From: Lytechinus variegatus
Lineage: Eukaryota > Echinodermata > Echinoidea > Temnopleuroida > Toxopneustidae
Direction: 5' to 3'
DNA length: 64,000 nucleotides
Assembly (NCBI RefSeq): GCF_018143015.1
Contig: NC_054758.1
Location: 9,780,501 to 9,844,500, forward strand
Position numbers and translations under genes: made by a program. Shown one piece after another: positions 11,263 to 22,495 of this stretch. Below the pieces are notes generated by a model, which worked only from the letters and a program-made list of their open reading frames with translations, did no database searches and was not told the DNA's origin. Numbering within the stretch: the first letter of the stretch is position 1; each line of letters begins with the position of its first letter.

Positions 11263-13322
11263 CCAAAAGGTGGCATCAAGTACATTGCAGTCACCTATCC
11301 AATGTAGCTCAGTATCCGACTCATCAAGCAGTTCTGAGTCTGCTTCTGATTCAGGTGATGAGTGGGCTCCTTTAGATAGAATCCCTGAAACAGATGAATC
11401 AGATTATGATAGTGATGATGAACCCATTCCTTGTAAGAGAAAATTCAGAGATTACAACAACAACAACAAAAAAAAAGTTTTGCAGATATCGCAAGCCGAA
11501 AACAAGTTATTTGATTTGAAACCCATCAAAACAGAAGACCGTCACCATACTCTTTTCCCGAGTAATCAGATCAGAACATCAGATCATGGAAATCAGCCAT
11601 CAGAGAAGAAAGATGAGCACAAAGTGACTAATCATGCAAGAACAAATAAGCAAACAAGATACAGGAAACCACATAGGTATTGTATCTTTTGTGGGCAGAT
11701 GTTTTCTAAACTATCTGATCACATACAAAAGAAGCATGGAGATCACGAGCGAGTGAAAATTGCAATGCAACTACCCAAGAAGCATAGAGTTGCGGAGATA
11801 AGAAAGATGAGGAAAGAAGGAATCCTACTTCAAAATAAACTCGAGGCCAAGAAGGAATCTCCTGCCTACAAGAGGGAGCGCTTGTCAAAAAAAGGTTCAG
11901 AGCCTGTAATGTGTGCGATATGCACTGGATTTTTTGCAAGAACGTACATTACCAGACACATGCGAAAGTGTGCAAAGGAAAGTGAGTCCGCAATTCATGG
12001 AGCTGGCTTGCCTGTCAGCATGCTTAGGCATGAGGAAATCTTAGCTCAAGATACTGATTTTGTTACAAACATAGTATCAAGATTTCGAAAGGGCAACCGA
12101 TCCAGCCAACTTTGCACAACGGATCCTGTCTTGTTGAAAATTGGTAGAAGGCTGTGGATGAAAGAGAAGAGAAAACAAAGTAAACACGCAGAAGTAAGAA
12201 AATCTGTAATGTCGGATATGAGACGACTGGCAAATTTGTATTTGCACATGAAAGAGAGTGAGCAAACCCTTGGGAAATTACCTACAGATGATGGGAATAT
12301 TGCAGATTTATTTAAACGAAATAATTTCGGCCATCTTGAGGAAGCCATTAACACATGCACAACAGTTGAAGATTCAGACTCACTTAAAGATGGAAGATCA
12401 CTGAAAGCTGGCCTCAAGCTGGGATTGTACTATCTATTGAAGGCATCTAGCAAGATCTTGAAAGGCTTGTATCTGATCGAAGATGATGACGAGGGTGATA
12501 TGAAAGCACGAGAGATTGATAAGTTTGTTTCCGTATTAGAGCTCAATTACAACATGATCTTTGGAGATGCCATGTATGCCCTCCAGCAAGGCAGACAGGA
12601 AAAACTTAGGAGACCAGAGTCAGCTCCAAATGACGATGATATTCGTAGAGTTCGAGACTACACTGCTGCTCAAATCAAACAGCTTGTCAGTGAAAGATAT
12701 GCCTTCCCAGATTTACATCTTTATACGAGCCTACGTAACAATGTAACTTGCAGACTCACTTTATTCAACGCTAGAAGGGGTGGGGAGCCCAGCCGGTTGT
12801 TACTGAAAGAGTGGGAAGATGCTGACAAAGGTGCTTGGCTAGACAAGTGCCAGATTGGTGGTTTGGATGAAATAGACAAGGCACTGGCCAGCAAGCTGAA
12901 GATTGCCTACCAAAGTGGAAAGGGAGTGAAGCATTTGGTATCAGTCCTCTTTCCTGAAGACACTCATGAAGCGATGCATATCCTTGCTGATGAAGAGATT
13001 AGGCGGGAGGTTGGAATATCTCCCACAAACCGTTTCATGTTTCCAAGTACAGGGGCTTCTAATGACCACGTATCTGGCTGGCATGCCGTCAATAGCGTTT
13101 GTCAACAACTCAAACTGACAGAACCAGAAAACATGACGGCAACCAAAAATCGACACAGAGTGAGCACAATTTTCTCACTGATGGATGTCCCTGAAATGGA
13201 TAGGGGTTACATATACAAGCATCTTGGTCATTCAGAGGAAACGAATAAGAATATCTACCAAGCCCCATTGGCAGTAAAAGCTCTGACTGTTGTTGGACGG
13301 CGCCTGATGGACATTGATGAAG
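10121..13322 (+). CDS. Large exon: 13-aa repeats, zinc-finger-like modules and tyrosine-recombinase core
   Basis: The frame is open from the minisatellite to 13345, and a GTGAGT donor at 13323 ends the exon in phase 1. The acceptor is uncertain: any repeat unit offers an AG before a Leu codon in phase 0, and the one at 10567 (CAACAAACAG) is a fair choice. Numbering from the codon at 11270: an acidic Ser-rich stretch at 14-60; C138-x2-C141-x9-H151-x4-H156; C215-x2-C218-x11-H230-x3-C234; then a helical region. The C-terminal part has the tyrosine-recombinase boxes: Arg I in NARRGGEPS (502/503), Arg II in NRHRVST (628), His in HLGHS (654) and Tyr 663 nine residues later. That H-to-Y spacing matches phage integrases and Cryptons. 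A Thr replaces the usual first His of the HxxR box. No ATG occurs before residue 144, so this is not a first exon. Confidence 0.78.
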
Positions 13323-13906
13323 GTGAGTTGCAGATGTTTTTTTCATAATTGTCTATTTTTCATTTTAATTGATGAAATGAATTAAAAATGTACTTTTTGT
13401 GACTCTTATGTCACCGACAATATCCATAAAAAAACAAGATAAATAATAAAGTCGAAAAAACAAAAAAAATACATAAGAAATTGAAAAAAACAATAAAATA
13501 CATAAGAAATTAATTTTGATAGCAATTTTTTGTCATGATTATTTGTCTGCAACATTACAAGGAGTATCTAGACCAAAAACCAGCACATTTGGAGCTTCAG
13601 TAAGTGATTTATTTCTGTTTATTAGAATTCATGCATAATTATGCATAATTAATGCTTATTTAGCCTAATGAATAGATTTTTGAAAAATTTACACAATCTA
13701 AGAGTTAACATCACAGGCTATGTGCATGCCAAATTTCGGCGCGCTTGCGCGATCAACGATGGACTGAAGTGATTGAAATATCCCAATAGGATTAGGGTTA
13801 ATATTCTGCCATCCTCATCCTATTACTAGAAAAATCCTAGAAAAATCTGTCTATATGATTGTTATGTCTCATTTGTAGCTCTGTATTTCTGTATTGGTCA
13901 TTTCAG

Positions 13907-14020
13907 CCGGATCATCTGTTGGTGTACCAACCCTTGGACCTCTTTCTCCTCCTAGAGTCCCACAGAGTCCCACTAAGGAACGCCTTGATCCTCAAAATTC
14001 ATCACGATGTAATGATGGAG
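13907..14020 (+). CDS. Ser/Pro/Gly linker exon, copy 1
   Basis: Flanked by TTTCAG and a GTACTA donor, 114 bases, phase 1 in and out. Joined to the previous exon it reads AGSSVGVPTLGPLSPPRVPQ and then a Pro/Ser/Lys-rich stretch. It is clearly related to the exon at 14562, implying tandem exon duplication. A second frame (PDHLLVYQPLDLF) is also open in both copies. I prefer the Ser/Pro/Gly frame because it matches the phases of the neighbours. Function is unknown; it is probably a flexible linker. Confidence 0.55.
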
Positions 14021-14084
14021 GTACTATATGTTTTTTTTTCACTTCAATTAGACATGTGCTAGAACCCTAAAGAAATTTCCAAGC

Positions 14085-14290
14085 TTGCGGGAAGCGTGCG
14101 ACTAGCTTGCGCAAGCTTGCGGCATGCTAGTAACTAGCATGCGGCTAGCTTAATAAGCGTGTGATATGCGTGCAGAGTAATAGTTAAGCGATCTTTTAGC
14201 GAGCAGGGACTGTTCGCTAGCATGCACTCGCTTATTAAGCGAGCGCCCTGCTAGTCGCATGCTGGTTACTAGCAAGCGGCACGCTTAAAT
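14085..14290. repeat. Hairpin-rich GC block
   Basis: Words such as GCTAGTAAC, AGCATGCG and CTTGCGCAAGC appear in both orientations, so the left half pairs imperfectly with the right half. It stands out from the AT-rich intron around it and lies between the two linker exons. It is probably a short MITE; the ends are not resolved. Confidence 0.5.
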
Positions 14291-14561
14291 TTCGGTAGGG
14301 GTAATCATCTTAAAATATTCACTTTTTAGAACCTCCTGCACATTCAGTAAATTTCATTTTGGTATGAGAAGTATAAAGGTATTAGCAATTGATGTTCTTA
14401 CATCGTCATCATAATATACCTAAGTTTGTTTTTTACATTTTCTTGGAATAAATGTGTTTTTATGATTTATAAGTCTCAGTCAGAATCTGTTATAAATGGC
14501 ATTAAGTGAATTACCTGCAATGTGAAAATATAACTTTCTGTTTCTGTATTGTTTATTTCAG

Positions 14562-14657
14562 CTGGATCATCTGGTGGTGTATCAGCCCCTGGACCTCTTT
14601 GTCCTAGGAAAAATCCTACCCTGGTACCCCTCAATCGTCAGGAAGATTCATCAAGAG
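14562..14657 (+). CDS. Ser/Pro/Gly linker exon, copy 2
   Basis: Flanked by TATTTCAG and a GTACTG donor, 96 bases, phase 1 in and out. It reads AGSSGGVSAPGPLCPRKNPT and ends QEDSSRG. The first 40 bases are close to the exon at 13907. Because both are symmetrical phase-1 exons, either could be skipped without breaking the frame, so alternative splicing is possible. Confidence 0.55.
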
Positions 14658-14831
14658 GTACTGCATATTAAAACAATCCCTGTATATCAATAGTGTAACT
14701 AATTGTTTACTAGTTTATTCCTCCTTGTGCTAAAGAAAAAATATGTTTTAGAGACATTGATCTTTAATACAGTTTAATTTGCAATGAATAAACATGGATG
14801 TATGAATTTCTGTATGTTTTGTTTATTACAG

Positions 14832-14909
14832 GTCTCCCTGCAGTGTCCAGTCCTTCTAATCAGGATTCTCTCTGTCCTTTTATGAAATTGTTGATTATAT
14901 ATTTATTTG
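14832..14909 (+). CDS. Possible small linker exon
   Basis: A TTATTACAG acceptor is followed by a phase-1 frame reading GLPAVSSPSNQDSLCP, similar in composition to the two preceding linker exons. The only phase-compatible donor I see nearby is GTACAA after 14909, which would add an odd hydrophobic stretch (MKLLIIYLF). It is a candidate exon or an alternative 3' end; skipping it keeps the frame. Confidence 0.3.
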
Positions 14910-15505
14910 GTACAACTTGCTGTAACAGTTTTCTTTGTCCCTGCTATACTGACATCAAAGAAATGTCAGGGAAATTTATAATTGGCCCAAAATATCAAAA
15001 ATATCAAAATAACATCTATAGGATAAAATGCTATGACCCTTTGATAGTGTAATCTCTTTGACTGCAGTACAAGTCTTTTGTACTGCAAATAGTTAACTTC
15101 AACATATAGAAAACATTTATAGCTGGAAATGAGGTTGAAATAACTATTATTGAATTTTTAAGACTTCATCACAGATCGTCTTTTTGAAATGCTGGGAGCC
15201 CTAACTGGCAATTATTCACATGCAGATTTTATTTCTTGTCATTGAATTGATGTGATGTGAATTAACTTACCAGGAATGTAGCACCTTAAACACACCAATT
15301 CTTGAGTGAGGTTATCGAGCCTCTGATTGTGTGAAAGACCATTAATAATTCCCCATTCGCCAAAATAGAGTTTGTGTGTATATACATTCTCCTGAAACAT
15401 GACTACTAATCCCATGCTTTCTATTTTGAAGTTATCTTGATATTCCAAAAAACAATAGTCTATGAATATTCTTCATTGTCTATAATTATTCTCTCAACAT
15501 TTTAG

Positions 15506-15598
15506 AACGGAGGTACACGAGATGGGAGTCTGGGGAAACGGCTCAACTAAAAGAGTTCTTCAAAGAATACTTCACATCAACTCAAACAAAACTTCCAT
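15506..15598 (+). CDS. C-terminal domain exon (RRYTRW...)
   Basis: The acceptor is CTCTCAACATTTTAG and the donor GTAAGT; phase 1 in and out. With the carried G it reads ERRYTRWESGETAQLKEFFK and ends QTKLP. The Arg-rich start, conserved Trp and amphipathic helix recall the C-terminal tail of recombinase-like zinc-finger proteins that I recall from fish, and loosely a SANT-like helix. That comparison is from memory of the family and unverified. The exon lies directly before a TA-flanked transposon in the next intron. Confidence 0.65.
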
Positions 15599-15629
15599 GT
15601 AAGTTTGACTATCTGCTATATTTTAAATA

Positions 15630-16180
15630 TGTGACCCTGCATCTCAAAACAACCATCATACCCATCAAAATAATGAAAAGAAAGTACCCATTCTAAAAAA
15701 AGTATTTACTTAGAAAAGGGGCTTTGAAGTTTGGGGTCTATTCAAATGCAAAATCTCAACCAGGGGCGCTCCGTGCGGTGCATGGGACAAAAAGCAGAAT
15801 ACAAATCTCCACAGCAATCACTGTGAAGGTATTATTAAATTAAGCTGAAATTTGACACACTCATTACAAACAGTCTAGTTATGCTTATTCTCAACTTTCG
15901 ATGCAATAGCATCATCCTTTTAAAAGTTATCAAGAGTTTGAAAGTGAAGAGGATATAAAAGAATTTCAAGAATGAAAAGGGAACTCTACCCCCTAAAGAC
16001 AAAGTGTGCTAGAAAAACTGCAGTAAAGACATATTTCCTGTTTGTTTTATGATCCAAGAAGAATTGCTCTTTCAGAAAATATGTAGAAAAATAAATTGAC
16101 ATATTTTGGTCCTATATTTTTGGTCCTTGTGTAAAATCGGTTTGTGCAACTTTTTGTTGGTTTTGAGATACGCGGTCACA
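15630..16180. mobile_element. TA-flanked non-autonomous DNA transposon (Tc1/mariner-like)
   Basis: The inverted ends start TGTGACC and continue with a TCTCAAAAC block shared by the two termini. TA dinucleotides at 15628-15629 and 16181-16182 fit the TA target duplication of the Tc1/mariner group. No transposase frame was seen. It lies in the intron between the two C-terminal exons of the SET/recombinase gene. Confidence 0.65.
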
Positions 16181-17119
16181 TATGATCTACACAAACATTG
16201 ACAAACTACTAGGTGTTTGAAAACACTGATCATGTAATTTTCAGGTTTGAAATATAATTACTAGACAAATGCAGTTTGAATGTGACCCTTGTCTTTTTTT
16301 TTTGCCTCTGCCACACTGTTATGTTTTTGGGCCATCTGTCATACTGACCATTTAGGATAATAATACATTAAAAATATTGAGTTTCCCCTGACCTTGTCTG
16401 TTTTGGCTTTTTTTTCTGTAAATATTCTCATTACAACTTATAGGTCATTTTGTAGTTTGAAGCGGTATTTGTTTTTTCACCGAGTACTCCGGTATTTAAA
16501 AAGGGGAATACCAGATACACCGATTTTCGGAAATTACCCCCCCCCCCCATATCAATCATATTCTCACAGCCAATCTTCAAAATCTCCTTGATATTATCAG
16601 GGAGATCAATTGAGTTTTCACTTGATTCTATCAAGCCCAGTCTTTAGATGCAGTTACCAGTTATTTTGTCTTCTTAATCTGGATAAATGAGACTGAATTA
16701 TGAATGCCTCATGTAGTACAGATGCTTCCTTTTGTTATGTGACTTTTTACACATAAAAAGGATCAGCAAAAGTGGAAAAGCGGAAAAAGGGGCAAAAAGT
16801 ATTCCCTGAGGATTTGTCATACTGCTAGTAGTCTATTTTGCTAAGTCGTATGCATCATTCAGAGAAGAGGTTTCCACGGGTGTTCGTATCATTCTTTTTC
16901 TCATGTGAATACCATGCATACTTTTATAACGTGTTGGTACATCTAACAACTTGAGAGAATCAAGTTAGACCTCACTGAATCTCCCTGATATTATCGGGGA
17001 GTTTTTTAGATCAGGTGCTTCTCACCTGTTAACTTATTTTAAATTTATGGCAATCTATGCTATATCTATCTTTATTGATAGTAATTGCAATAACTTCAAT
17101 GTCACTTTGATTTCAACAG

Positions 17120-17262
17120 CAAGAGCAGAAATTAGAAAATTCAAAATGAGATTTCCAGCCTTCAGACATGATGTAAGGACCATAGCAACCAAGGTCATGA
17201 ACGAGGTGCGGAAGACCGAACGACTGACAGAGGAAAGAGTCAAACGACTTGGGATAAGTTAA
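17120..17262 (+). CDS. Terminal exon with stop codon
   Basis: The acceptor is GATTTCAACAG. The split codon gives Ser, then RAEIRKFKMRFPAFRHDVRT and so on to KRLGIS and a TAA stop. The peptide is basic and predicted helical, ending the SET/recombinase-like protein. Phase matches the donor at 15599. A polyadenylation signal follows about 86 bases after the stop. Confidence 0.68.
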
Positions 17263-17347
17263 TGAGGTGATGGGCTAACAGGTTAATCGGGACATTTCTG
17301 GTAACATTAACATGCATCTTTTAGGATAGATTCAGGATTGTGCTTAG

Positions 17348-17353
17348 AATAAA
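17348..17353 (+). terminator. Polyadenylation signal AATAAA
   Basis: AATAAA lies about 86 bases past the TAA of the last exon, within AATAAAATAAAC, and is followed by TTTTGAGTGTTTT. It is a plausible 3' end for the SET/recombinase gene. The assignment rests on position only. Confidence 0.5.
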
Positions 17354-17423
17354 ATAAACTTACAGTCTTCATAAATCCCTTTTGAGTGTTTTCAACAATC
17401 CAATTAGTGAAGTCTTTCTATAT

Positions 17424-17945
17424 GAGCTCACCTGAGCCGAAGGCTTATAACTGCACAGATGCTCGTCCCTGCAAAAACTGTCGGCTCATGGGCAACAGAG
17501 CATGCGGATAGTGATTAATCACCTAAATATTAGCTGTGGGGTCATGCTTGTTATCAATTATTTTATGGTACTTTGATGAATTGTGTTAGGGTCCCTTACA
17601 ATCAAGTGGGTGGAGCATTGGAGGAGTACCCTCTCATGATCGAGCTATGAGGATTTTAAATAAAATAATGCATGCAAACATATTTTTGAAATGTGATTCA
17701 GGCAATTGCAGGGGCAGAGGTAGTTGATGTCAGATTTGCTGGCAGGATTAAGAGTACATAGGGCCCACAGGGCAACAGTTTGTTCAGGGGTGACCATTTG
17801 GTAGGCAAGTCAGAGGATCTCTCAATCAAATTTATTGATAAAATACTACTAGAGGCATAGGATTGAAAGTTGCTCAATTGAAGCATGTGGTAATTACTAA
17901 TTTGCAATTACATATGACAATTGCATGACATCAGGTGAGCACCAG
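17424..17945. mobile_element. Possible MITE with CTCACCTGA ends
   Basis: GAGCTCACCTGAG near 17424 and CATCAGGTGAGCACC near 17930 are inverted. No other arm similarity is visible and no target duplication was resolved, so this is tentative. It lies just after the 3' end of the SET/recombinase gene. Confidence 0.3.
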
Positions 17946-20900
17946 GCCCCTGGGGCTCTTATCATTTATCCCTAACTGCCCTCCTCCATAGTTTTGGCGA
18001 TTGCATCGCGACCGCTACCAATTTCAGATTCTCGCTTTATGACTTTTTCCCTTGCAGTCTTGTCTTGCACACATTTTGCAGGGACTGATTTTTAAAATTT
18101 ACAGGGGAGCTATAAATAGCTCTCCTAGAGGCTCTCAAGGAGAATTTTTAGGGGAGCTAAATTTGTTCTTCACGTAGAAAGATTGGGGTTACAAGGGGCT
18201 CTGTAAATCACTCCCCAAAAAGCATTTAAGGGGAGCTGGGAGAGCAATCGCTCTCACTCCCCTTAAATCTTACTCCCTGATTTTGATACCACATTTGTCC
18301 TTATCAGACCTACCTAAGGGGTATTATGGGCCAATTAGCAGACATGCCAACAAAAAAACGTATTCCGTACTTTTCTATCCTCTTTCGCTTCTTTAGGGGG
18401 TACTAAGATCTATAGATGTCTATGAATGCATAGCACCATCATGCCATACTGCATTGCACCTGTCTTCATAGAAAACATTTAATTGTCCAATGAATTGTCT
18501 ATGTCCCTCATTTACCAGAACGAATGCTTTTGGTGCAGGAATGAAACACTTGTGAAAATGTATGTATGTATGTTTGCTATTGAAAATAATTGAATAATAA
18601 AAGGTTTTCAGGTCGACAGGTGGAATGAGATTGATATTTTTATGATCTGAATAATTATTGACATCTAATGAGTTTGGTACCCCTTATCCAAATGTAAAAG
18701 ACAAGAATGCGCTTTTAGGTCGGCAGTACTGAATTAGTATGCGCATGTCATTAAAAAGGCTATAGCTGCATATATTTGTGTACATTTACATACATTAATA
18801 CTTTATGCAAATCTGCTGTACTCATAAAAATAGATAAGAATTGATTTATTTCACATTTGGGAAACATTAATCTTCATTATTACACAGTTTTCATGTAATT
18901 TTGTACTTGTTTAGGCTGAAATTATGAAAATATCCCCCAAATGCATAAAATACGCATTATGAATAATTCATTTCCTAATTATGCACAAAAAAATGCACAA
19001 TTAATTTTAAAAATTACACTACCAGATTCAGCATCCAGCATTCAGATTAAATTTAGCTTCTCAGCCTCACTCCAACTAGAGCATTTTACCCACTGTACAA
19101 TATATAAATACAAATATATGTTGTGCTAGTAATGTCATGCCTAGCTGATTCTAGTTCAAACTCGGAGATGTAATCATTAGTCTAGTAAGACAGATGATTG
19201 TTTGTTTGTGAAGGCAGCTTTAATTGCAAATAATTGGAATTAAGTATTTCATTGTTGATTCACCTAACTCTCAGCAGCCTTATTAAAAAGGCTGTATAAA
19301 ATTAAATCTGACTTATTGCCTACCTGAGCAAATGCCTTCTAAAGCCTCCCCTAATGTTTTGGGGGTTTACTTCTTTTTTTAATGTTGGTGCTGGGGACAA
19401 AGCAGGTATACTTGGCAGACAATCAGTGTATATATGCATAAAAATATACATGATAGCACAGGTACGTCATTTTTGTAAGTGTAAGCATGGCTGGAGTATG
19501 TTTTTTTTTATTCAATTCAGTTGACTTCTGCTCAGGAGATCAAGTGTAATGTGAAATGTACTGGAATGGATATCATTTATTTGATAAGTGCTTGTCTTAT
19601 GTTTCACTTGCTCTAGATGTGTAACAGCTACATTGTAGTTCATGTATTTGTGGAATTGGACACGAGAAGAAGAAATTCATGACATATCCTTCCCTTGTCA
19701 GCACCACCCCCTTCTCTTTCTCTCGCTGTACTAGTTTATCGAAAAATTCACCTAAAAAACTGAGAAACAAAGTTTACCTGCATAATATCGATTGCTGTGT
19801 TTATTTTTTATACAAAACAGGACAGATATCAAAATTCATGACGAACGTTGAAGAATTTTGCTGGATGTTATTACATGCATTGCTCCTTTTCATAGTATTG
19901 TATACCCATTGTATAATATACGTTTGTGTGTTTATTGTTCAAGTATGAAGTAGGAAACTTATTAATTAACAATTCATAACAAAGGTTCAACAAGTTTTTC
20001 CATTGCCATAATATGCAATGTGTTACATAAATTAACCGTTTGTCTTGGTTTAAAATATACATTTGGTATAAATATAACAATTATTAATTAATTATTAATT
20101 ATTATTTTATTATTAATTATTAATACAAAAAAATTTGCTCATAATTATAGATAAATGAAGCGCTCCGTATCGTTCATAGCATCAATACAATGCTTCCCCT
20201 TATGTCACATATGGCACTGCATGTCTAGAAATTATGAGAAATTGAAAGGAAATTTTTCAAGAACTGAGATTTGTAGTATCTGTAGTAATCTGTATGTATT
20301 TAGTACTGTGAGTTGGACATGTACAAGAGGTCGTAGTTCATGAAATGTGACATTTCAATTGTTCCTTTGCATGTTTGGTGTTTATAAGTACTTTGTGGAT
20401 AACCCAGGTTTGGTGCAGTTCATGCTTCAACTTCATTGTGAAGTTTTTACATTGTGTATGAATGGATGTTTTCACATTGTGATAGATTACTTGTTTCATT
20501 AAAATTCACTTAATCAGATGCACTTCTGTCCTCGTATGACATTTGTTGGTGTAAGTTTTTGTCTTTAATCTTGGACGCAGTCTTTTTCTTCATTTGTCTG
20601 CAGGGGGGGGGGTAATAATCATGCAGACTTCTCAATAACACTGCCTGCAGTTACTGTAAGAGAGGAGTAAGACTTAGAGTTTTAGAAACGCACGACATTG
20701 TGTTTCAGGGTGAAATGATTCTTCCATATGAAGACAAAGTTACTCTTCCAGGTATCCCCCCCTCTTGGGGGCACAATAAACGTGGCTGCCGTGCGTACAC
20801 CTTTATTATTTTTTTATTTCATTTTCTTGCGGGGACAGGGGAGGGGGCTCTCACCACAAATTTTGTAAGCTTCAAGCTTATTATCTAAATCCCACTGTCA

Positions 20901-22330
20901 AAACAGACTTTACTATTATTCATGTACAGGTATTGGTGTATGTTTGTTTTTAATATGTGTGTGTGTGGCGTGTGGGGATACATATATTAGTCTGTAAATA
21001 TATTGAAAAAGTGTTTGTGTATGTATGTTATACGTGTTTATGTAAGTGTTCTTTTTGTTTGGGGGGTGTTTATACATGCGTATAGGGGTGTGTAAGGTGG
21101 TTGGCCTATTGCTTGGTTTGGTGTAACTATGGGCATGCGTTTGAGGGAATGAGGGAAATGAGATGAATTGAATTTTTATTTATCAAACGCCTAGTGGGCA
21201 ATGACCACAATCTCATAATGTGTTTATTTGAGTGTGTGTTTGGGGGGGGGTGCACAACAACAACGTGAAATGAGCTGAGAAGAGTGTGGGTGGATTAGTT
21301 TATATGCCTATAAATGTGTTATGCCTTAAATTGGTATACCTACTTCAAGAATATAGGCGCATAATGAGTTTGTAATCAACATCCCATTGCCGTAATTAGT
21401 CTTAAAATGAATGGGCATCCACTACCCTATTGATTGTAAATTAAAAAAAAAAAAAAAAATTAAATACAGCCCCAAAACTTCAATTTTTTAAAATAATCAT
21501 GATCCATAAGTCGTGAAGACTTTTTGTGGGGGGCGGTCTTTAACCCTTTTCAGAACTTAAACTCACTTTCCCCTGACTGAACACCATCCCAAACTGGGGG
21601 GGGGGGCGGGGGTACGCCCATGCCACCCCATGATCATCCCCCAGCTTGCGCTGTAGGCTACATTACGTTGCTCAGTATTTAACCTCCTTACCGCCATGCT
21701 ATGAATCACGGTAATCCACTGATGCCCAAACCATCTATGAAAAATAATACATGCAGGTTAAAATCTTGCATTCTCACCGGTCACCCCTCCCCCCCCCCCC
21801 AAATCATGATCACTCTTGACACCGTTTTTTGCAACACATATTTTAAAAAGAAGAGTCTACCCAAAAATATTTTTTCAACAGGATCAGAAATATTAGATGA
21901 TCAGAACAAAAAAAAAGTTGAGAAAAATCGGACAACTAATAACAAATTTATGAGTGTTTAAATCATGGAGCTAAAGCTCCATGATGATAGATAGGTAGAT
22001 CCCCTATATGCATGTTTACATCAATACAAACTTTGTAGCTTACGTACTGTAGAAATGATGCATTTTGCACTATAAATATAAACAAAATTATGGTAATTAG
22101 TGCACCCACGACGTCATCAAATTGGCAACATGTCTAAAAGTTTTCACTGATTTGCCCATTTTTTTTCAAATCATTAAAAAGTCATAACTTTTTTTATTAC
22201 CTGTCCGATTTTCCCCAAACTTTTTTTCTGTATCTCTCACTTTAAGGGCTATTTTTTTTTTCTATTGCCAAAATAAACAAAGGAGCCGGTAATGGATATC
22301 CTTGTCTAACGAGTAACGCCTCTTGATGGG
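17946..22330. other. Intergenic, no gene recognised
   Basis: AT-rich DNA with GGGGAGCT/AGCTCCCC words around 18100-18270, an ATTAATT-rich tract near 20080-20125 and poly-G or poly-C runs near 20605, 21240, 21595 and 21790. Reading frames are short and have no family signature. One weak orphan-exon candidate lies at 20709-20750. Confidence 0.5.
20709..20750 (+). other. Weak orphan exon candidate
   Basis: A TTGTGTTTCAG acceptor precedes GEMILPYEDKVTLP and a possible GTATCC donor. The stretch has amino-acid-like composition, but there is no recognised family and no linked exon nearby. It may be chance. Confidence 0.15.
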
Positions 22331-22339
22331 AATACATCG

Positions 22340-22495
22340 TCGGCGGAGGACCAGAAGGGCGCTATTGCAGATCAAAGATGTTCCGTTGGGAACCAGAAGG
22401 GCGCTATTGCTATTGACTTTGTACAGCAATAGCGCCCTTCTGGCTCCGAACGGAACACCTTTAAAATGTAATAACGCCCATATGGCTCTCAACAG
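22340..22495. repeat. Hairpin repeat with arms of ~65-70 bases
   Basis: The word CAGAAGGGCGCTATTGC occurs twice on the left and once inverted on the right, around a loop near 22412-22424. The arms extend to include GTTCCG. It abuts the LINE fragment and may have inserted into it. Confidence 0.7.

Larger units (their letters stand above)
2560..17262 (+). other. Gene span: SET-domain / tyrosine-recombinase-like fusion gene (5' end not seen)
   Basis: Proposed exon chain: 2560-2713, 5054-5185, 8249-8318, a large exon ending at 13322, 13907-14020, 14562-14657, possibly 14832-14909, 15506-15598 and 17120-17262. The phases agree at each junction checked (2, 2, 0, 1, 1, 1, 1). The predicted protein has a KMT5A/SETD8-like SET domain, a 13-residue repeat array, an acidic Ser-rich stretch, two zinc-finger-like modules, a tyrosine-recombinase core, a Ser/Pro/Gly linker and a basic helical C-terminus. 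The start codon and any upstream exons are missing or outside the window. Chromatin or DNA binding is inferred from the domains. The alternative is two adjacent genes, one SET and one recombinase-derived, whose splice phases match by chance. Confidence 0.6.

Noticed and set aside
13562-13599. Small exon candidate GVSRPKTSTFGAS after the large exon
   Set aside because: It accepts the phase-1 donor at 13323 but leaves in phase 0, which clashes with the Ser/Pro/Gly frame of the exon at 13907. Direct joining of 13322 to 13907 is simpler.
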